NCBI GenBank assembly: GCA_964385235.1
Contig: CAYLOD010000018.1
Coordinates: 1-24,258, forward strand
DNA from: Pseudoruminococcus sp964385235
Lineage (GTDB): Bacteria > Bacillota > Clostridia > Oscillospirales > Acutalibacteraceae
Reading direction: 5' to 3'
DNA length: 24,258 nucleotides
In this document: piece by piece, positions 8,134-15,853 of the stretch
Layout: every line of letters starts with the position of its first letter
Position numbering within the stretch: position 1 is the stretch's first letter
Made by a program: the position numbers and the translations under genes
Notes under the pieces: generated by a model
The model's input: only the letters and a program-made list of their open reading frames with translations
What the model was told of the DNA's origin: nothing
Databases searched by the model: none

Positions 8134-8719
8134 ATGAAAAGAAAAGTAATTTTTTCCGTTTTTGCGGCAATAATCGTCATGGCTTCATGCACCGCTGCGG
8201 CTTCAGCCGCGGGAACAGGCGGCGTTCCCCCGGCATATCAGCCGAGCGCAAAGCAGGACAGCAGCGTTTCAACGATCGAGATTGAAATGGGCTTGGGTGA
8301 AGAAGTCGCTCTTTACGATTTCTTCGCGGAAAGCGTTGACTTGTCAAATTTCAGCATTGATGTTGACAAAGATGATATATTGAATTTCAATTACGAAAGC
8401 TTATCGGCAGTCGCCGAAAGCATCGGCAGCGCCAAAGTCCGCTGAAACTTCTAAGGGTATCTCCGTGGGCAGTTCCGCAAACGATGTTAAAGGCTTATAT
8501 GGTACTCCACAGAGCGACGATATTATAATCAGCTATTCGGCAAGCGGCGCAACAATGCTTATCTACATGGAAAATGGAAAGGTAACAGGCTTTTTTATCA
8601 CAAAAAGCTGTCAACGGCTATATATGACAACAGAAAAACACCGAACAAATACATACTGCACTATGAGCAGCGTATTTATTCAGTGTTTTTTATTTTGTCT
8701 TAAATTTTATTACAAATAA
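8134..8719 (+). pseudogene. Small exported protein gene broken by a frameshift
   Basis: ATG 8134 follows AGAAGG at 7 bases and opens a secreted protein with a signal peptide (MKRKVIFSVF, hydrophobic to about residue 26, ending SAAG or at the cysteine in MASCTA). The frame stops at 8445 soon after SLSAVAESIGSA. The +1 frame continues directly with APKSAETSKGISVGSS and on to a plausible small domain (VKGLYGTP, MLIYMENGKVTGFFI). The two halves join naturally around 8425-8440, implying a single-base insertion or a two-base loss. The end of the second frame runs into the hairpin at 8634-8690, so the original stop may also be lost. The domain resembles small secreted or lipoprotein domains of unknown function. 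An assembly error is an alternative explanation. Confidence 0.6.
8634..8690. terminator. Long hairpin between convergent genes, probable bidirectional terminator
   Basis: Arms 8634-8652 and 8672-8690 pair over 19 bases. The two C-A mismatches of the plus strand become G-U pairs on the minus strand, so the stem is better for the pnp side. Both directions are followed by T-rich sequence. It lies 140 bases past the pnp stop codon. Confidence 0.7.
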
Positions 8720-8829
8720 AACGCGGAAATTCAAAGTAGTACTTCCTTGTTTTACAATCAGGTCTTTCCCGCCGGGCTGCACCCTGCCATAGGGCGGGGG
8801 ACATATTGCCTCTAAGTGTACAGAAGCAT

Positions 8830-11010
8830 TTAGCTTTGTCTGTTTGGTCTGCCGTTTCTATGGCTGTTTCTGCCGCCCTGTCTGCGGGGCGCGGCGTCAT
8901 TTTCGGGCGTAAGCCCCTCGACCTCTATGAGAGCCTCTCTCCTCGAAAGGTTCAGTCTGCCCTTATCGTCAATTTCAAGTACCTTAACTATTATGTCGTC
9001 GCCGATATTAACGACGTCGGTAACGTGTTCGGTGCGCTTGACGTCAAGCTGTGAAATATGGCACAGTCCCTCTTTGCCGGGAGCAATCTCAACGAACGCG
9101 CCGAAGTCCATGATCCTTGTTACCCTGCCCTTATAAATCGCACCCGGTTCCGGGTCGTTTGCGATGGTTTCAACGATTCCGAGAGCGCGCTTGCAGTTGT
9201 CAATGTCAAGACCGCTGATAAACACATGACCGTCCTCTTCAATATCAATCTTGACGTCGCACTCGGCGCAGATCTTCTGTATAACTTTTCCGCCGGAGCC
9301 TATAACCTCACGGATCTTATCAATCGGAATGACCGTCGAGAGCATCTTCGGAGCATACTTTGAAAGCTGTTCACGGGGCTTTGAAATAACGGGAAGCATA
9401 ACCTCGTCAATAATATAATCTCTCGCTTTATGCGTTTTATAAAGAGCCTCCTTAATCATTTCGGGAGTAAGTCCGCTGATTTTAAGATCCATCTGTATCG
9501 CGGTTATGCCCTCATGAGTACCCGCGACCTTAAAGTCCATATCGCCGAAAAAGTCCTCGACGCCCTGAATATCCACCATAGTCATCCAGCGGTCTCCCTC
9601 GGTGATAAGTCCGCAGGAGATACCCGCGACGGGAGCCTTTATCGGAACGCCCGCATCCATCAGCGCAAGCGTGGAACCGCAAACAGAACCCTGTGATGTC
9701 GAACCGTTCGAGGATAGAACTTCGGAAACAAGCCGCATAGCATACGGGAACTCCTCAACAGACGGTATAACGGGAACGAGAGCTCTCTCCGCAAGCGCGC
9801 CGTGACCTATCTCACGTCTTCCGGGGCCTCTCGAGGGCTTCGTTTCGCCTACGGAATATGACGGGAAGTTATAGTGATGTATATATCTCTTTGTTTCCTC
9901 GTCGTCTATACCGTCAAAGGTCTGCTGTTCACTTACGGAGGCAAGCGTCGCGACGGTGAGCACCTGTGTCTGACCTCTTGTGAACATTCCGGAACCGTGT
10001 ACTCTCGGCAGAAGCGCAACCTCGGCGGCAAGCGGGCGTATCTCGTCCATGCCTCTGCCGTCCACACGCTTTTGCTCGTCAAGGAGCCAGCGTCTGACAA
10101 CCTTCTTCTGCACAAGATAAAGGCACTCGTCGATCTTCTCCTCCGAATCGGGATAAATCTCGTCAAACTTCGCGTGAGTCGCATCGTAAACCGGCTTGAG
10201 TCTTTCATCTCTTACGTTCTTGTCATTTGTATCCATAGCGAGCTTAATATCTTCGACGGCGAACTCGTAAATCGCGTCGAACATTTCGGGCTCGGGCGTG
10301 TTGCTCGGATACTCGAACTTCGCCTTGCCTATTTCCGCCTGAGCCTGCTTAATAAGCTCTATGATTTTTTGGTTAGCCTCATGACCTGCCATTATACCGT
10401 TAAACATTACATCGTCGGGAACAATATCCGCTCCCGCCTCGATCATAGCAATTCTGCTGTCGGTAGAGGCGACAGTAACCGCCATTTTCGAGATTTCTCT
10501 CTGCGCCTTTGTCGGGTTGATAATAAATTCGCCGTCAATCAAGCCGACAGACACTCCCGAAATAGGACCGTTCCACGGTATATCGGATATGCTGAGCGCA
10601 AACGACGTACCTATCATAGCCGCTATCTCCGGCTGGCAGTCGGGGTCAACGCACATAACCGTACATACGACGGAAACATCATTCCTCATATCCTTCGGGA
10701 AGAGCGGGCGGATCGGACGGTCGATAACTCTCGAAACAAGTATAGCCTTGTCAGACGGACGTCCCTCACGCTTTGTGTATGAGCCGGGTATCTTGCCTAC
10801 GGAATACAGCTTCTCCTCAAAGTCAACGGAAAGCGGGAAAAAGTCAACTCCCTCTCTCGGCTTTGGAGCGGCCGTAACAGCAACATGAACCGCCGTTTCA
10901 CCGTATCTTACAAGACATGAGCCGTTTGCGAGCTGAGCCATCTTGCCCGTTTCTATTTTGAGGGGACGGCCTGCAAGCTCTGTTTCATAAACTTTAAAAT
11001 TTTCAAACAT
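8830..11010 (-). CDS. pnp: Polyribonucleotide nucleotidyltransferase (PNPase)
   Basis: This 726-residue enzyme degrades RNA 3'-to-5' by phosphorolysis and acts as a trimer in RNA turnover. Two RNase PH-like cores (about 12-145 and 320-545) flank the all-alpha linker. The second core carries SNGSTSQGS (434-442) and the acidic FFGDMDF site (487-493). A KH domain has GSGGK at 571-575, and an S1 domain follows (about 622-692). The tail is short and rich in R, N and Q. Length is normal. GGAGG is 7 bases before ATG 11010. It lies downstream of rpsO on the same strand, the classic bacterial order, with a strong hairpin between them. Confidence 0.98.
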   Translation of the reverse strand: MFENFKVYETELAGRPLKIETGKMAQLANGSCLVRYGETAVHVAVTAAPKPREGVDFFPLSVDFEEKLYSVGKIPGSYTKREGRPSDKAILVSRVIDRPIRPLFPKDMRNDVSVVCTVMCVDPDCQPEIAAMIGTSFALSISDIPWNGPISGVSVGLIDGEFIINPTKAQREISKMAVTVASTDSRIAMIEAGADIVPDDVMFNGIMAGHEANQKIIELIKQAQAEIGKAKFEYPSNTPEPEMFDAIYEFAVEDIKLAMDTNDKNVRDERLKPVYDATHAKFDEIYPDSEEKIDECLYLVQKKVVRRWLLDEQKRVDGRGMDEIRPLAAEVALLPRVHGSGMFTRGQTQVLTVATLASVSEQQTFDGIDDEETKRYIHHYNFPSYSVGETKPSRGPGRREIGHGALAERALVPVIPSVEEFPYAMRLVSEVLSSNGSTSQGSVCGSTLALMDAGVPIKAPVAGISCGLITEGDRWMTMVDIQGVEDFFGDMDFKVAGTHEGITAIQMDLKISGLTPEMIKEALYKTHKARDYIIDEVMLPVISKPREQLSKYAPKMLSTVIPIDKIREVIGSGGKVIQKICAECDVKIDIEEDGHVFISGLDIDNCKRALGIVETIANDPEPGAIYKGRVTRIMDFGAFVEIAPGKEGLCHISQLDVKRTEHVTDVVNIGDDIIVKVLEIDDKGRLNLSRREALIEVEGLTPENDAAPRRQGGRNSHRNGRPNRQS

Positions 11011-11048
11011 TTACCTTCCTCCGATATGTTATTTTATATGTTCAATAA

Positions 11049-11078
11049 GGGGCAGTCTGATAAAAAACAGACTGCCCC
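11049..11078 (-). terminator. Perfect 11-bp hairpin between rpsO and pnp
   Basis: GGGGCAGTCTG (11049-11059) pairs fully with CAGACTGCCCC (11068-11078) around an 8-base loop. The minus-strand U-tract (TTATTG) is weak. This suggests partial termination or an RNase cleavage site controlling pnp mRNA, as known at the rpsO-pnp junction in other bacteria. Confidence 0.6.
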
Positions 11079-11167
11079 GAAGGATCGTAAACAGCTTGTT
11101 ATCCGCGACCCTTAATTTGTTGCTGAAAGCAATTCGGCGTGTTCCGCGAGCAGAAATGAGCCTTTCA

Positions 11168-11431
11168 TTACTTACGGATACCAAGTCTTGCGATAATCGA
11201 ACGGTAGCGTTCGATGTCAACCTTGATAAGGTAATTGAGCAGCGATCTTCTCTGACCGATCATCTTGAAAAGACCTCTCCTGGAGTGATGATCCTTCTTG
11301 TGGACCTTTAGATGCTCTGTAAGGTCGTTGATTCTTTTGGTAAGGAGAGCTATCTGAACCTCGGGCGAGCCTGTGTCGCCCTCGTGTAAAGCATACTCTT
11401 TAAGTATAGCTTCCTTTTCTTCTTTAAGCAT
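11168..11431 (-). CDS. rpsO: 30S ribosomal protein S15
   Basis: This 87-residue primary 16S rRNA-binding protein of the small subunit platform has the usual length. The family signature is clear: GDTGSPEVQIA (18-28), the LTEHLKVHKKDHHSRRGL helix region and a C-terminal YRSIIARLGIRK. AAGGTGG lies upstream of ATG 11431 at about 8 bases. Its 5' leader runs into the assembly gap 80 bases away, so promoter and leader control cannot be judged. pnp follows downstream on the same strand. Confidence 0.98.
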   Translation of the reverse strand: MLKEEKEAILKEYALHEGDTGSPEVQIALLTKRINDLTEHLKVHKKDHHSRRGLFKMIGQRRSLLNYLIKVDIERYRSIIARLGIRK

Positions 11432-11512
11432 GATTTTTCCACCTTTTAAATAAATTAACCCTATGAAACCGCTGAATCTCAGTAAAGGGATGTGGAATCC
11501 TCATATAACGAG

Positions 11513-11522
11513 NNNNNNNNNN
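11513..11522. other. Assembly gap (10 Ns)
   Basis: Ten ambiguous bases join two contigs. A fixed run of ten is usually a scaffolding placeholder, so the true distance is unknown. The flanks 11432-11512 and 11523-11680 show no gene. Linkage between the left and right parts of the window depends on this join. Confidence 0.95.
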
Positions 11523-11680
11523 CTTAAACCCGAAACCGAGAATAGGGCATATCAGCTTTATAAGTATACCACACAATTCCAAAATTGTAAACCCCCAAAA
11601 TTTTATTACTCCGGCCTCGCGGTAATTCCATGTTTATTAAACGCGGCGATAGAATTTTCGGATTCTATTATACGGCGGTA

Positions 11681-11709
11681 TTGACTATTTAAAAAAGATG
11701 TGGTATCAT
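11681..11709 (+). promoter_or_regulatory. Sigma-A-type promoter for the MarR-MFS operon
   Basis: TTGACT (11681-11686), a 17-base spacer and TATCAT (11704-11709) fit a good vegetative promoter. The predicted start near 11716 lies about 30 bases before the marR-like start codon. Confidence 0.75.
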
Positions 11710-11735
11710 CTATTTAGTTGATGGTACATCTTTTT
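11692..11735. promoter_or_regulatory. Inverted repeat over the MarR-MFS promoter, likely MarR operator
   Basis: AAAAAGATGT (11692-11701) and ACATCTTTTT (11726-11735) are perfect 10-base arms. The inner parts (GGTATCATC and GATGGTAC) are also nearly symmetric. The dyad covers the spacer, the -10 and the start site, a typical place for a MarR dimer to repress its own operon. Confidence 0.6.
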
Positions 11736-11747
11736 AAGGAGGTCACT

Positions 11748-12233
11748 ATGGATATTACAAAAAGAATGCTCACCAAAATTGCCAGAGAGGTGAGCAAATT
11801 TACTGTCCGCACTCTCAGGGAGGACGGCATCGGAGCGGGAGAATTTGACGTAATTCACGCAATCCGCAAAAATCCCGGCATCACGCAGGCTGATGTCTGC
11901 AAGATTACGGGACTTGATAAGGGAGCCGTGGCGCGACAGACGCTGAATCTGGAAAAAAAAGGCTATCTTACCCGCAAGGATAACGCAAAGGACGGTCGCA
12001 GCCGCCTTTTATATCCCACGGAAAAAGCGCATAAACTGAAAAATTCAAAAGCCTCCATAGAATCCGAATTCTACGAGTGGCTTCTTATGCCTCTCTCGGA
12101 AACTGAAAAGCGGGAGTTCGCCCGTATTCTTGAGATTCTTTATCACCGCTGCAAGAAGGAAAGCAAGGCCGGTTTCCCGGAGATGCAGACGCTGGTGAAA
12201 GGATATGTGCGCGATGAAGACGAAGAAAAATAA
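11748..12233 (+). CDS. MarR-family transcriptional regulator
   Basis: This 161-residue winged-helix protein has a recognition helix around GITQADVCKITGLDKGAVAR (44-63) and a wing with DGRSRLLYPTEKA (82-94), both typical of MarR. It is expected to repress the operon and release DNA when a ligand or oxidant is bound. The start is ATG 11748, with AAGGAGG 5 bases upstream. A longer frame from 11718 begins inside the operator region and lacks a ribosome binding site. The MFS transporter gene overlaps its 3' end by 20 bases, so the two are translationally linked. The inducer is not evident. Confidence 0.9.
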   Translation: MDITKRMLTKIAREVSKFTVRTLREDGIGAGEFDVIHAIRKNPGITQADVCKITGLDKGAVARQTLNLEKKGYLTRKDNAKDGRSRLLYPTEKAHKLKNSKASIESEFYEWLLMPLSETEKREFARILEILYHRCKKESKAGFPEMQTLVKGYVRDEDEEK

Positions 12234-13458
12234 ACTTTCCAAGGCTATGCTTTTTATTCTGCTTTTCGGAGTGGTCAGCCTTTTCTCGGATATGACCCAC
12301 GAGGGAGCCGGCAGCGTTCGGGGCACATATCTGTCCTTACTCGGTGCGTCCGCAGGGGCGATCGGCTTTGCCTCGGGGCTTGGCGAAATGGTCGGCTACT
12401 CCATGCGCTATGTTTTCGGAAAGCTCACGGATAAGACGCGCTTGTACTGGCCAATGACGATTCTCGGTTATGTGCTGGATGTCGTCGCCGTCCCGGCACT
12501 GGCACTGGTGGGAGAACACGGCTGGATTGCCGCATGCGGACTTCTCATAGTACAGCGCATGGGAAAAGCAATTAAAAAACCCGCTAAAGATACCATTATG
12601 TCCTTCGCCGCCAGTCAGGAGGGCGTGGGAAAGAGCTTTGGCATTCAAGAAGTGCTGGATCAGATCGGAGCGTTTTTGGGACCCGTCCTTTTGTATCTCG
12701 TTATGTTGTTTCAAACGGAAGGGAGCGTTTTCCACAAATATGCCGTCTGCTTTGCCGTGACGGCCGTTCCCGGTGCGATTACGCTGATACTGCTGCTTGT
12801 GACGAAGCGTAAATTCCCGAATCCCGAACAGTTTGAACCTGAACCGAAAGAATATGTTCCGTTCAAAATGAAAAAGGAATTTATTCTTTACATCGCCGGT
12901 ATCAGCCTGTTCGCGTTCGGTTTCATCGACTACTCCCTCATTATCATGCACGTTTCAAATACATATGCGTCTCTCTCCCCCGGTCTCGAGGAAACCTCCT
13001 CCATTATTACCACCGGCACTCTTCCTCTGCTGTATGCCGGCGCCATGCTTGTGGACGCGGTTTCAGCGCTGGTTTTCGGTTTTTTCTATGATAAGAAGGG
13101 AGTAAAGGTTCTGGCGGTATCCACGCTCATTTCCGCGCCTTTCGCACTGCTTATCTTTGGAGGAAACTCCGTTCCCGCCCTGCTCGCCGGTATCGTTCTC
13201 TGGGGCGTCGGCATGGGAGCGCAGGAATCGATCCTTAAAGCCGCCGTAAGCACCATGGTACCCAAAGCAAGCCGTGCCACGGGCTATGGAATCTTTGAAT
13301 GCTTTTTTGGCGTATTCTGGTTCCTCGGAAGCTGGCTCCTGGGTATTCTGTACGATATAAGCATTCCGGTTATGACAGCGGTATCCACAACAGCCCAGCT
13401 TGCGTCGATCCCGCTTTATCTCTTTTCCGCAAAGTTGACGGACAGGGGGAACAGATAA
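12214..13458 (+). CDS. Major facilitator superfamily transporter
   Basis: This 414-residue inner-membrane protein has about 12 hydrophobic helices and the MFS-like cytosolic loop FGKLTDKTR after helix 2, with a second FFYDKKG loop at the midpoint. The opening FSDMTHEGAGSVRG and the KAIKKPAKDTIMSFA block mark a widespread, poorly characterised MFS group. Linkage to MarR suggests drug or toxic-metabolite efflux, but direction and substrate are unknown. ATG 12214 is preferred. The ATG at 12205 leaves too little room after AAAGGA. The final 20 bases of the marR-like gene overlap its start. No good terminator is seen after the stop. Confidence 0.88.
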   Translation: MKTKKNKLSKAMLFILLFGVVSLFSDMTHEGAGSVRGTYLSLLGASAGAIGFASGLGEMVGYSMRYVFGKLTDKTRLYWPMTILGYVLDVVAVPALALVGEHGWIAACGLLIVQRMGKAIKKPAKDTIMSFAASQEGVGKSFGIQEVLDQIGAFLGPVLLYLVMLFQTEGSVFHKYAVCFAVTAVPGAITLILLLVTKRKFPNPEQFEPEPKEYVPFKMKKEFILYIAGISLFAFGFIDYSLIIMHVSNTYASLSPGLEETSSIITTGTLPLLYAGAMLVDAVSALVFGFFYDKKGVKVLAVSTLISAPFALLIFGGNSVPALLAGIVLWGVGMGAQESILKAAVSTMVPKASRATGYGIFECFFGVFWFLGSWLLGILYDISIPVMTAVSTTAQLASIPLYLFSAKLTDRGNR

Positions 13459-13587
13459 CTGTCCCGCTGAAACGGAACAAGGACTTTTCAGAAATTTTAC
13501 AAAACCTCGTTTACCGGTTTAATAATTACCCGGTACAGTAAATACAGCGCAAAAACCCATTCCTATAACCAAGGAGGCAGGAAAAAG

Positions 13588-13662
13588 ATAATTTTTTGCG
13601 TGCAGGACAATGCCCGCATTCGTGATTTAATTATTTGTTACGGTGAATGCCGTATGATATAA
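13588..13662 (+). pseudogene. Possible 5' remnant of a response-regulator gene
   Basis: AAGGAGG at 13571-13577 is followed by ATA and 24 open codons beginning IIFCVQDNARIRDLI. This resembles the conserved start of OmpR-type receiver domains (I-x-C-V-E-D-D-x-x-I-R-x-L). The ATA, lost acidic residue and early stop suggest decay. The match is short, so chance is possible. Confidence 0.22.
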
Positions 13663-13714
13663 AGCGAAATGTACAGTATTGGTAATCTTGTAAACTTCTT
13701 TCACGGTTCTGTTG

Positions 13715-13732
13715 CTGTAATTTTAATTACAG
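13715..13732. promoter_or_regulatory. 18-base inverted repeat (8-2-8)
   Basis: CTGTAATT-TT-AATTACAG is perfectly symmetric and stands alone in non-coding sequence, about 260 bases before the LysR gene. It could be a regulator binding site. No neighbouring promoter is clear. Confidence 0.35.
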
Positions 13733-13953
13733 AATTATTGTAAAATCCGGTTGACGTGAACCAAGAAAAAACGGGTAGAAAGGTCAGACAAAAAGTGATA
13801 AAATAGAACTGAGTAATTGAAATGAAAGTGTATAAATTTTGAAGAAATTTTTGCTTAGTCCATGGGCAAAATTCACCGGGTACAAAACGCGCGAATTTGA
13901 TTCCCGGACAGAGTAAGTACATAACTGTTTCTAAGGTAAGTCAGGCATGAAAA

Positions 13954-13962
13954 TGCTATAAT
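13954..13962 (+). promoter_or_regulatory. Extended -10 promoter for LysR gene 1
   Basis: TGCTATAAT is a perfect extended -10 (TGnTATAAT), 31 bases before the LysR start codon. The -35 region (AGGTAA) is poor, as is common for extended -10 promoters. Confidence 0.55.
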
Positions 13963-13993
13963 TATTATAAATGAAAGGATAGGAGATCATCGC

Positions 13994-14878
13994 ATGGAGA
14001 TTCGCGTCTTGCGGTATTTTCTGACGGTTGCAAGAGAAGAGGGCATCACGAAAGCCTCCGAGGTTCTGCATATTACTCAGCCGACGCTTTCACGCCAGCT
14101 TGCACAGCTGGAAGAAGAAATCGGCGTAAAGCTGTTTGACCGTACGAGGGGCAAATTCAGGCTGACAAACGAGGGTATGCTGCTGCGCCGCCGCGCCGAG
14201 GAAATCTTACAGCTCGTGGATAAAACAGAAAAGGAACTGATTGAACAGGAGGCGGAAGTCGAGGGCGTTATAAGCGTCGGAAGCGGAGAACTCGCGTCGG
14301 TCAGTGTGCTTGCGGATCTGTGCGCCTCGTTCCGCGAAAAGTACCCGAGGGTACGGTTCGATTTATACACCGCGACCGCGGACGTGGTGCGCGAGCGGAT
14401 CGAACGCGGCGTGACAGATGTTGGATTGCTTCTTGAACCGGTCGATATGGAAAAGTTCGCGTTTGTCCGATTGAAATTTCGAGAACGGTGGTGCGTACTC
14501 ATGCGGGCGGACGACCCGCTCACGGCGAGAGAAAGGATCACCGCCCGGGAACTGGAAGGTCTTCCGCTGTGCATTCCGAAACGTCTTAATGTACAAAGTG
14601 AAGTCGCCAGTTGGTTTGGGGACAGGTTTGCCGATTTGAACATAGCGTTTACTTCAAACCTGACAACAAACGCCGCCGTTATGGCGATGAAAGGGATCGC
14701 TTATCCGCTCGTGATTGACGGCGCAGTTTCTCTTTGGGATAAGCGAAAACTTGTCAGCGTGCCGCTTTCGCCGGAACTGACGGCGACGAGCGTACTCGCC
14801 TGGAAGAGGGAGCAGCCGTTCGGTCGGGCGGCGGCAAAATTCATTGAATTTGCAAAATGCTTTTTAGGCATGAGCTGA
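13994..14878 (+). CDS. LysR-family transcriptional regulator (1)
   Basis: This 294-residue regulator has an N-terminal helix-turn-helix (about 2-60, with ITKASEVLHITQPTLSRQL) and a substrate-binding-like effector domain from about residue 90. Length and motif are standard. It lies directly upstream of the redox operon on the same strand and is its most likely regulator, although LysR genes are more often divergent from their targets. AGGAG is 10 bases before ATG 13994. A terminator follows about 45 bases after its stop codon. The inducer cannot be inferred. Confidence 0.93.
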   Translation: MEIRVLRYFLTVAREEGITKASEVLHITQPTLSRQLAQLEEEIGVKLFDRTRGKFRLTNEGMLLRRRAEEILQLVDKTEKELIEQEAEVEGVISVGSGELASVSVLADLCASFREKYPRVRFDLYTATADVVRERIERGVTDVGLLLEPVDMEKFAFVRLKFRERWCVLMRADDPLTARERITARELEGLPLCIPKRLNVQSEVASWFGDRFADLNIAFTSNLTTNAAVMAMKGIAYPLVIDGAVSLWDKRKLVSVPLSPELTATSVLAWKREQPFGRAAAKFIEFAKCFLGMS

Positions 14879-14895
14879 ACATACCAATTAAGTAT

Positions 14896-14924
14896 TTGAT
14901 ATAATGAGGAAAACCCTGTATAAT
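14896..14924 (+). promoter_or_regulatory. Strong sigma-A-type promoter for the redox operon
   Basis: TTGATA (14896-14901), a 17-base spacer and a perfect TATAAT (14919-14924) precede the operon. The start near 14931 falls inside the left arm of the terminator hairpin, so new transcripts would lack most of that arm. Confidence 0.7.
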
Positions 14925-14983
14925 ATAAGCGTAAGATTTAGGTTGTGTTTTGCCCTTCTTACGCTTATATTTTTTATATTTTC
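14923..14983 (+). terminator. Intrinsic terminator of LysR gene 1, overlapping the next promoter
   Basis: ATATAAGCGTAAG (14923-14935) pairs perfectly over 13 bases with CTTACGCTTATAT (14958-14970) around a 22-base loop, followed by TTTTTATATTTTC. Read-through RNA from lysR would terminate here. RNA started at the overlapping promoter would not fold the full stem. The dyad could also serve as an operator. Confidence 0.7.
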
Positions 14984-15002
14984 TTTGTGGAGGAACGCCG
15001 GT

Positions 15003-15221
15003 ATGAAAATTGACGCAGCAAGCCTTTCGGGAACGGGACTCGACCGAACCGAAATCGAATCAATTCTGCAAAGCGCGGACAGTGAGGAAATTGTCCGCAG
15101 ATTAAGACTGTTCCGCTGCCGGATTTTAGAGGATATACACGGCAGACAACAGTCATTGGACAGGATCGACTATATCATCGCGAGGCTGCGAAATGAGGAC
15201 GACAGGGAGGTTATCCTATGA
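15003..15221 (+). CDS. Small 72-residue protein of unknown function
   Basis: It is the first gene of the redox operon. Start ATG 15003 has GGAGG 9 bases upstream. A longer in-frame ATG at 14904 lies within the promoter and terminator and is unlikely. The protein has no signal peptide or membrane segment and is predicted to be mostly helical and highly charged. Two helical stretches cover about 15-35 and 38-63, the second with a heptad-like pattern (RCRILEDIHGRQQSLDRIDY). This could form a coiled-coil dimer, reminiscent of the dimerisation helix of MerR-type regulators but without a DNA-binding domain. Its stop overlaps the next start by 4 bases (ATGA), implying translational coupling. No known family is recognised. 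Confidence 0.75.
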   Translation: MKIDAASLSGTGLDRTEIESILQSADSEEIVRRLRLFRCRILEDIHGRQQSLDRIDYIIARLRNEDDREVIL

Positions 15222-15814
15222 AAAAGGCATTGACGCTTTGCCTTATATTTGTACTGGCTGTTTCATTTACCGCCTGTGGGAAGACTGATGAGACAGCGGA
15301 CACAGACATATCCGAATCGGTGATAACGGATGCGGCGTCAGGCGGAACCCAAGAGAGCAGTGCCACGGTGCCGGCAGATTCGAGTTCGCCGTCAGAATCG
15401 AAAATACCGCAAGACATCTCCGAGGTCGGAGCCGGTTCGGATTTGTCCTCGGAATCAAAGGAGGAACGGAAAATGCAAATAAGTGTAACGGACGGAACCC
15501 ATACGGTGATATTTGAACTCAACGGCAGTCCGGCGGCAAAGTCGCTTTATGATCAGCTTCCGCTGACCATCGATGTGGAAAACTATTCCGACGACGAGAA
15601 GATCTTCTACCCGGAAAAGCTGGACACGAGCGAAGCGGTTAATGCCGACGCTAAAAAAGGTACGCTCGCTTACTTTTCGCCGTGGGGCGACGTGGTGATG
15701 TATTACAAAGATTTCGGCTCCTACAGCGGGCTGTATGAACTTGGGCAGGCGATCTCAGGTTCCGATGAGATAGAATCCCTTTCAGGGACAATCGATATAA
15801 CCGCTGTCGAATAA
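15218..15814 (+). CDS. Lipoprotein with cyclophilin-like fold domain
   Basis: This 198-residue exported lipoprotein has a signal peptide with lipobox SFTAC, so C20 would be lipidated. A serine/glutamate-rich linker (about 25-82) follows, then a C-terminal domain (about 85-198). That domain resembles the cyclophilin-like family of small proteins, with the pattern F-E-L-N-G-S-P-A-A-K-S-L-Y-D-Q-L-P-L-T (99-117) and later LAYFSPWGDVVMYYKDF. Such domains are common beside flavodoxin and aldo/keto reductase genes in Clostridia. Their activity is not established, and prolyl isomerase function should not be assumed. The start overlaps the previous stop (ATGA). The flavodoxin lipoprotein follows 39 bases later. 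Confidence 0.8.
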   Translation: MKKALTLCLIFVLAVSFTACGKTDETADTDISESVITDAASGGTQESSATVPADSSSPSESKIPQDISEVGAGSDLSSESKEERKMQISVTDGTHTVIFELNGSPAAKSLYDQLPLTIDVENYSDDEKIFYPEKLDTSEAVNADAKKGTLAYFSPWGDVVMYYKDFGSYSGLYELGQAISGSDEIESLSGTIDITAVE

Positions 15815-15853
15815 TTTTCGTATATTAACATTATGTGAATGGAGGAATATGAA

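Larger units (their letters stand above)
13459..13993. other. 535-bp stretch without a convincing gene
   Basis: It holds a weak 6-bp hairpin (TACCGG/CCGGTA near 13512-13535), a possible response-regulator remnant at 13588-13662, a CTGTAATT-TT-AATTACAG dyad at 13715-13732 and the promoter of the LysR gene at its end. It is more AT-rich than its neighbours. No ORF with family features is visible. Confidence 0.6.

Noticed and set aside
8700..8900. 66-codon minus-strand ORF overlapping the pnp 3' end
   Set aside because: It is out of frame with pnp and has no start signal. The pnp reading frame explains the overlap.
9874..10782. 302-codon plus-strand ORF
   Set aside because: It is antisense to pnp, has no protein family features and is rich in Arg, His and Leu in the pattern of a shadow frame.
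12337..12951. 204-codon minus-strand ORF
   Set aside because: It is the complement of the MFS gene, and its composition is that of reversed membrane codons.
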